Assembly: GCA_937915825.1 (NCBI GenBank)
Contig: CALGGT010000024.1
Span: 1-6,653 of the forward strand
DNA from: an uncultured Eubacterium sp.
GTDB taxonomy: Bacteria > Bacillota > Clostridia > Lachnospirales > Lachnospiraceae
DNA: 6,653 nt
Direction of reading: 5' to 3'
Both the position numbers and the translations under genes were made by a program. This document shows positions 3,554 through 6,653 of this stretch, piece after piece. The notes under the pieces are model-generated. The model saw only the letters and a list, made by a program, of their open reading frames with translations, was not told where the DNA came from and made no database searches. The first letter of the stretch is position 1. Every line of letters begins with the position of its first letter.

Positions 3554-6183
3554 ATGCCGGTAAAACAACCCTTACGGAGGCGTTCATGTTCGTAAGCGGT
3601 GAAATACGAAAGTTAGGAAGAGTGGATCATAAGGATGCATTTTTAGATCATTTCGCCTTGGAACGAGAGCGGGGGATCACCATTTTTTCCAAGGAAGCCA
3701 GACTTTTTTGGAATGACATGGAAATAACCTTGTTGGATACCCCCGGTCATGTAGATTTTGTAGCGGAGACGGAACGAACCTTACAGGTTTTAGACGCAGC
3801 CGTGTTGGTGATCAATGGTGCCGATGGGGTACAAGCTCATACGAAGACCCTATGGGACCTTTTGGCAAAATATCACAAGCCCGTCTTCCTGTTCGTAAAC
3901 AAAATGGACGCGCCCAACAAGGGAAAAGAAGAGATATTAAAAGAATTAAAAGAAGAATTAACTGACGGATGCGTGGATTTTACGGATGTTTCCAGCTCTG
4001 ACTTTCAAGAAGAGGTTGCTTCTCTGGATGAGGAAATGATGGAGAAATTCTTCAATAGTAGAATGATAAATCAAGAGGATCTTTCTTCCTTGATTTCCAG
4101 ACGAGTGGTATGCCCGGTGTTCTTCGGTTCGGCGTTAAAAGTTCAGGGCGTCGAAGAATTGATGGATGGAATAACTAAGTATTCCCAAGGATCTACTAAA
4201 GTAGAACGAGAAGAGAAAGAGGAAAATTCTCTGCAGGCACGTGTATTTAAGATCACCAGAGATCCCAATGGCACCCGGATCAGTCATGTAAGAATCTATG
4301 AAGGTCGGATTCAGGTGAAGATGCCCCTGGATGGAAATAAGATTGAAGAAATTCGAAGATATCAGGGAGAAGAATATACGTCCCTTTCGGAGGCAGGTCC
4401 GGACGAGATATGCGGGATCGTAGGTTTGCATCACAGTTATGTAGGGCAGGGGCTGGGAGTCATGTCGGATCTGAAAGAAGAAACGATCACCTCTGCGCTT
4501 TTTTATAACATGGAAGTGGAGCCGGGAACGGATCGGATCGCCTTTCGAAAAGCCATGGACGTGTTGGCGGAAGAGGACCCCAGTCTTCATTTATCCTGGG
4601 ATGAAGAGCATCAGGTTATGGTGGTCGAACCCATGGGTGTGGTGCAAATGGAGATTCTGGAAAAAGTGATTGAACAGCGATTCCATTATACGGTACATTT
4701 TGGAGAAGGAAAGATTCGCTATAAGGAAACCATTACGGAGCCGGTTTTATGTTTGGGTCATTATGAGCCTTTGAAACATTATGCGGAGGTGCAGCTTTGG
4801 ATGGAACCTCTTCCCCGGGGCACCGGGATTCAGGTGGAGAGGAGTTGTTCCACCGATGAGCTGGATGGAAATTTTCAACGACTGATCCTCTCCCATGTTT
4901 TGGAACGGGAACATCGGGGGGTAATGATCGGAGCGCCTTTAACCGATGTGAAGATCACGTTGGTGGCAGGGCGCTGCCATAAAAAGCATACCGAGGGCGG
5001 GGATTTTCGTCAGGCCGTTTACCGGGGGATCCGTCAGGGATTGATGGAGGCTAAGAAGGAAGGTCATTGCGTGATATTGGAACCGATCTACCAATTTGAG
5101 CTGGCGGTTCCGAACGACTGCATTGGGCGTGCTATGTCCGATCTCAAAAGAATGGGGGCAAACTTTGAACCCCGCATGAAAAAAAACGGTGATACGGTGC
5201 TGCGAGGGACTTGTCCGGTGGCAACGATGGGACATTATGAGGAAGAAGTGCGGGCGTATGCCAAGGGAAATGGGCATTTAAGCTGTCGGATGAAAGGGTA
5301 TGAGGTGCTGGAGAGACAGGAGAAGCTTATGGAACAGACCTCCTATCAGCCGGAATCGGATCTGGATCATACGCCGGACTCGGTATTCTGCAGTCACGGC
5401 AGTGGATTTGTGGTGCCTTGGAATGAGGTAAGAGATTACATCCACGGAGAGATCTGGGAACCTTCCGTCCGGGAGATGGGGGAGATTTCTGTTAATGGAG
5501 CGGGAGGTCAGAGAATGCCAGGAGGGGTGGCTGGGGCATTCGCCGGTCGTTCAGACGGAACGTCGGATGAGTCATTAGCGGAAATCTTTGAAAAGACCTA
5601 TGGAACGTCCTATCATTTAACAAAATTACGAGATGATCGTATGGAGAGAATGGAGAGAAAGCCCTCCGATCCGGAGACCGAGGATAAGGGGGGAAAGGAA
5701 ATAACCGGGAAGAAAACGTCTGAAAAGAGAACGTCCGGGAAGCCTGTGCCTTCCAAGGAGACATTTTTGCTGGTGGATGGATACAATCTGATTCATGCCT
5801 GGCCGGAGCTAAGGGAATTGTCTCAGAGTCAGTTGGCGGCTGCCAGGGATCGGCTGGCAGATCTTTTGTGTGATTATCAGGGGTATTACGGGATTCAGGT
5901 GATTCTGGTATTTGACGCGTATAAGGTACGAGGGGATGAGAAGGTGATCCCCTGGCATAACATTCATGTGGTTTATACCAGACATGCCCAGACCGCAGAT
6001 GCGTATATTGAGGCATGTACCAGAAAAATGGCGAAAAAATACAACGTGCGCGTTGTTACCTCGGATGGATTGGAACAATGCATCGTGTTAGGTCACGGGG
6101 CCTCTCGTATCTCATCCAGAGAGTTTATTCATATGTATGAACGAATGAAAGCGGAGATGCGGGATGTGATGGAAACGAAGTAG
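3511..6183 (+). CDS. Tet(M)/EF-G-like ribosomal GTPase fused to a NYN/YacP (Rae1-type) endoribonuclease domain (890 aa)
   Basis: Residues 1-700 form a translational GTPase of the ribosomal-protection type. Visible G motifs are AHVDAGKT (12-19), RGITI (54-58), DTPGH (76-80), NKMD (130-133) and SAL (207-209). Domains II (about 241-318), III (334-405), IV (409-520) and V (524-600) follow, then a tail with CSHGSGFVVPW (627-637). A charged, low-complexity Lys/Glu/Thr linker (about 708-750) leads to a NYN/PIN-like domain (751-890). Its signatures are LLVDGYNLIHAW (753-764), FDAY (801-804), TADAYIE (828-834) and TSDG (850-853), so the acidic residues D756, D802, D830 and D852 are all kept. Tet(M)-type proteins have about 640 aa; the extra 250 are tail, linker and nuclease. 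Stand-alone YacP/Rae1 of Bacillus subtilis cuts mRNA in the ribosomal A site during translation, so the fusion probably joins A-site delivery to mRNA cleavage (inference). Domain IV has KKHTEGGDF (491-499) where Tet(M) has its SPVST loop, so tetracycline resistance is doubtful. ATG 3511 is fixed by AGGAGG (3501-3506) and by the fit of the G1 motif. Confidence 0.93.
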   Translation: MANQKTCMAVLAHVDAGKTTLTEAFMFVSGEIRKLGRVDHKDAFLDHFALERERGITIFSKEARLFWNDMEITLLDTPGHVDFVAETERTLQVLDAAVLVINGADGVQAHTKTLWDLLAKYHKPVFLFVNKMDAPNKGKEEILKELKEELTDGCVDFTDVSSSDFQEEVASLDEEMMEKFFNSRMINQEDLSSLISRRVVCPVFFGSALKVQGVEELMDGITKYSQGSTKVEREEKEENSLQARVFKITRDPNGTRISHVRIYEGRIQVKMPLDGNKIEEIRRYQGEEYTSLSEAGPDEICGIVGLHHSYVGQGLGVMSDLKEETITSALFYNMEVEPGTDRIAFRKAMDVLAEEDPSLHLSWDEEHQVMVVEPMGVVQMEILEKVIEQRFHYTVHFGEGKIRYKETITEPVLCLGHYEPLKHYAEVQLWMEPLPRGTGIQVERSCSTDELDGNFQRLILSHVLEREHRGVMIGAPLTDVKITLVAGRCHKKHTEGGDFRQAVYRGIRQGLMEAKKEGHCVILEPIYQFELAVPNDCIGRAMSDLKRMGANFEPRMKKNGDTVLRGTCPVATMGHYEEEVRAYAKGNGHLSCRMKGYEVLERQEKLMEQTSYQPESDLDHTPDSVFCSHGSGFVVPWNEVRDYIHGEIWEPSVREMGEISVNGAGGQRMPGGVAGAFAGRSDGTSDESLAEIFEKTYGTSYHLTKLRDDRMERMERKPSDPETEDKGGKEITGKKTSEKRTSGKPVPSKETFLLVDGYNLIHAWPELRELSQSQLAAARDRLADLLCDYQGYYGIQVILVFDAYKVRGDEKVIPWHNIHVVYTRHAQTADAYIEACTRKMAKKYNVRVVTSDGLEQCIVLGHGASRISSREFIHMYERMKAEMRDVMETK

Positions 6184-6242
6184 GAAAATGGCGAGGAAAA
6201 AGCAATGCAAAGTGAGAGGCCAGGGAAACGAGGTGAGAAGGA

Positions 6243-6653
6243 ATGGAAAGAACGGAAATTGAAAGCAAAGAAAATCCGCGCATCAAATTTATAAAAAAAT
6301 TACGACAAAAAAGTCGTTTTCGTAAGCAGGAAAATTTATTTATATTGGAAGGGGAAAAGCTGGTATTTGAGGGACTCTCCTATGGAAATGTAAAAGAAAT
6401 CTATGTATCGGGATCCAAGAAAGAAATCATTAAAAAAACCCCGGATTCCTGTCCTTATTTTTTAGTAAAAGATTCCCTGTTTTCAGAGATCTCTGATACG
6501 GAAGAACCCCAGGGGATTATTGGGATTTTTTCCATTCCCAGGTGGAAGGAAGAGGAATTTTATCAGGAAAAGGGAATGTATTTATTTTTAGATGAAGTAA
6601 GAGATCCGGGGAACCTTGGTACCATGATCCGAACCGCGGAGGCCATGGGGGTA
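6243..6653 (+). CDS. SpoU/TrmH-family RNA 2'-O-methyltransferase, N-terminal part (cut by window end)
   Basis: The first 137 codons are present and the frame is open to the last base. Residues 5-45, with ENPRIK (10-15) and FILEGEKLV (33-41), form the usual start of YsgA-like members. Residues up to about 105 match the L30e-like SpoU substrate-binding domain, including EEPQGIIG. The SPOUT catalytic domain begins at about 112 with LFLDEVRDPGNLGTMIRTAE; N124 and R130 belong to motif 1 (NxGxxxRTA). The family methylates a ribose 2'-OH in 23S rRNA or tRNA using S-adenosylmethionine; the exact target cannot be told. ATG 6243 has GAGGTGAG (6230-6237) at a good distance. The 59-bp gap after the fusion gene has no terminator, so cotranscription is likely. 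In B. subtilis the free-standing rae1 (yacP) also adjoins a SpoU-type gene (yacO), which parallels this arrangement. Confidence 0.9.
   Translation, partial: MERTEIESKENPRIKFIKKLRQKSRFRKQENLFILEGEKLVFEGLSYGNVKEIYVSGSKKEIIKKTPDSCPYFLVKDSLFSEISDTEEPQGIIGIFSIPRWKEEEFYQEKGMYLFLDEVRDPGNLGTMIRTAEAMGV

Noticed and set aside
5492..6016. Minus-strand open frame of 174 codons inside the fusion gene
   Set aside because: It is antisense to the linker and NYN domain, Pro/Ser/His/Arg-rich as expected for the complement of a charged coding region, and has no start signals.
3511..6183. Calling this gene a tetracycline resistance determinant
   Set aside because: The domain IV loop differs from the Tet(M) SPVST type, and a nuclease domain is fused; a resistance label would rest only on overall GTPase similarity.
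1..6653. CRISPR array, insertion sequence, riboswitch of a known class
   Set aside because: No regularly spaced repeats, transposase or terminal inverted repeats were found, and no leader matched a riboswitch class I can recognise by eye.

Overview
The window looks like the chromosome of a Gram-positive, low-to-moderate GC member of the Clostridia, most likely Lachnospiraceae-like. The reasons are the strong AGGAGG-type ribosome binding sites, the zinc-ribbon (C+) form of L31, the rpmE/prmC/prfA gene order, the clostridial style of release factor 1, and the EF-G/Tet(M)-like GTPase. Taxonomy is inferred from these features and was not tested by search.

Bases 1-1020 are a visibly AT-rich accessory-looking strip. 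It carries two orphan small ORFs (64 and 72 aa) and, between them, a short transcribed element of about 70 nt with a tRNA-like T-arm. Each of the three units has its own near-consensus sigma-A promoter of identical design (TTGACA, exactly 17 bp, TATACTATAAT). The two ORFs each end in an intrinsic terminator; the RNA element has none before the next promoter.

Bases 1007-6653 are a same-strand run of translation genes: rpmE (ribosomal protein L31, own promoter, followed by a very long hairpin), prmC (release-factor glutamine methyltransferase), prfA (release factor 1, the PrmC substrate), an 890-aa fusion of a Tet(M)/EF-G-like GTPase with a C-terminal NYN/YacP (Rae1-type) endoribonuclease domain, and the 5' part of a SpoU/TrmH-type RNA 2'-O-methyltransferase cut by the window edge.

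The genes fit together around the ribosomal A site. RF1 reads stop codons there, PrmC modifies its GGQ glutamine, Tet(M)-like GTPases bind there, and Rae1-type nucleases cut mRNA there during translation. The fusion protein is the most interesting item: it would be a ribosome-targeted GTPase that brings its own mRNA endonuclease. Its start region is a 41-bp tandem duplication that creates a second, out-of-frame SD-ATG and a 27-codon overlapping upstream ORF, which may control its translation. The second most interesting item is the tRNA-like element at about 493-570.
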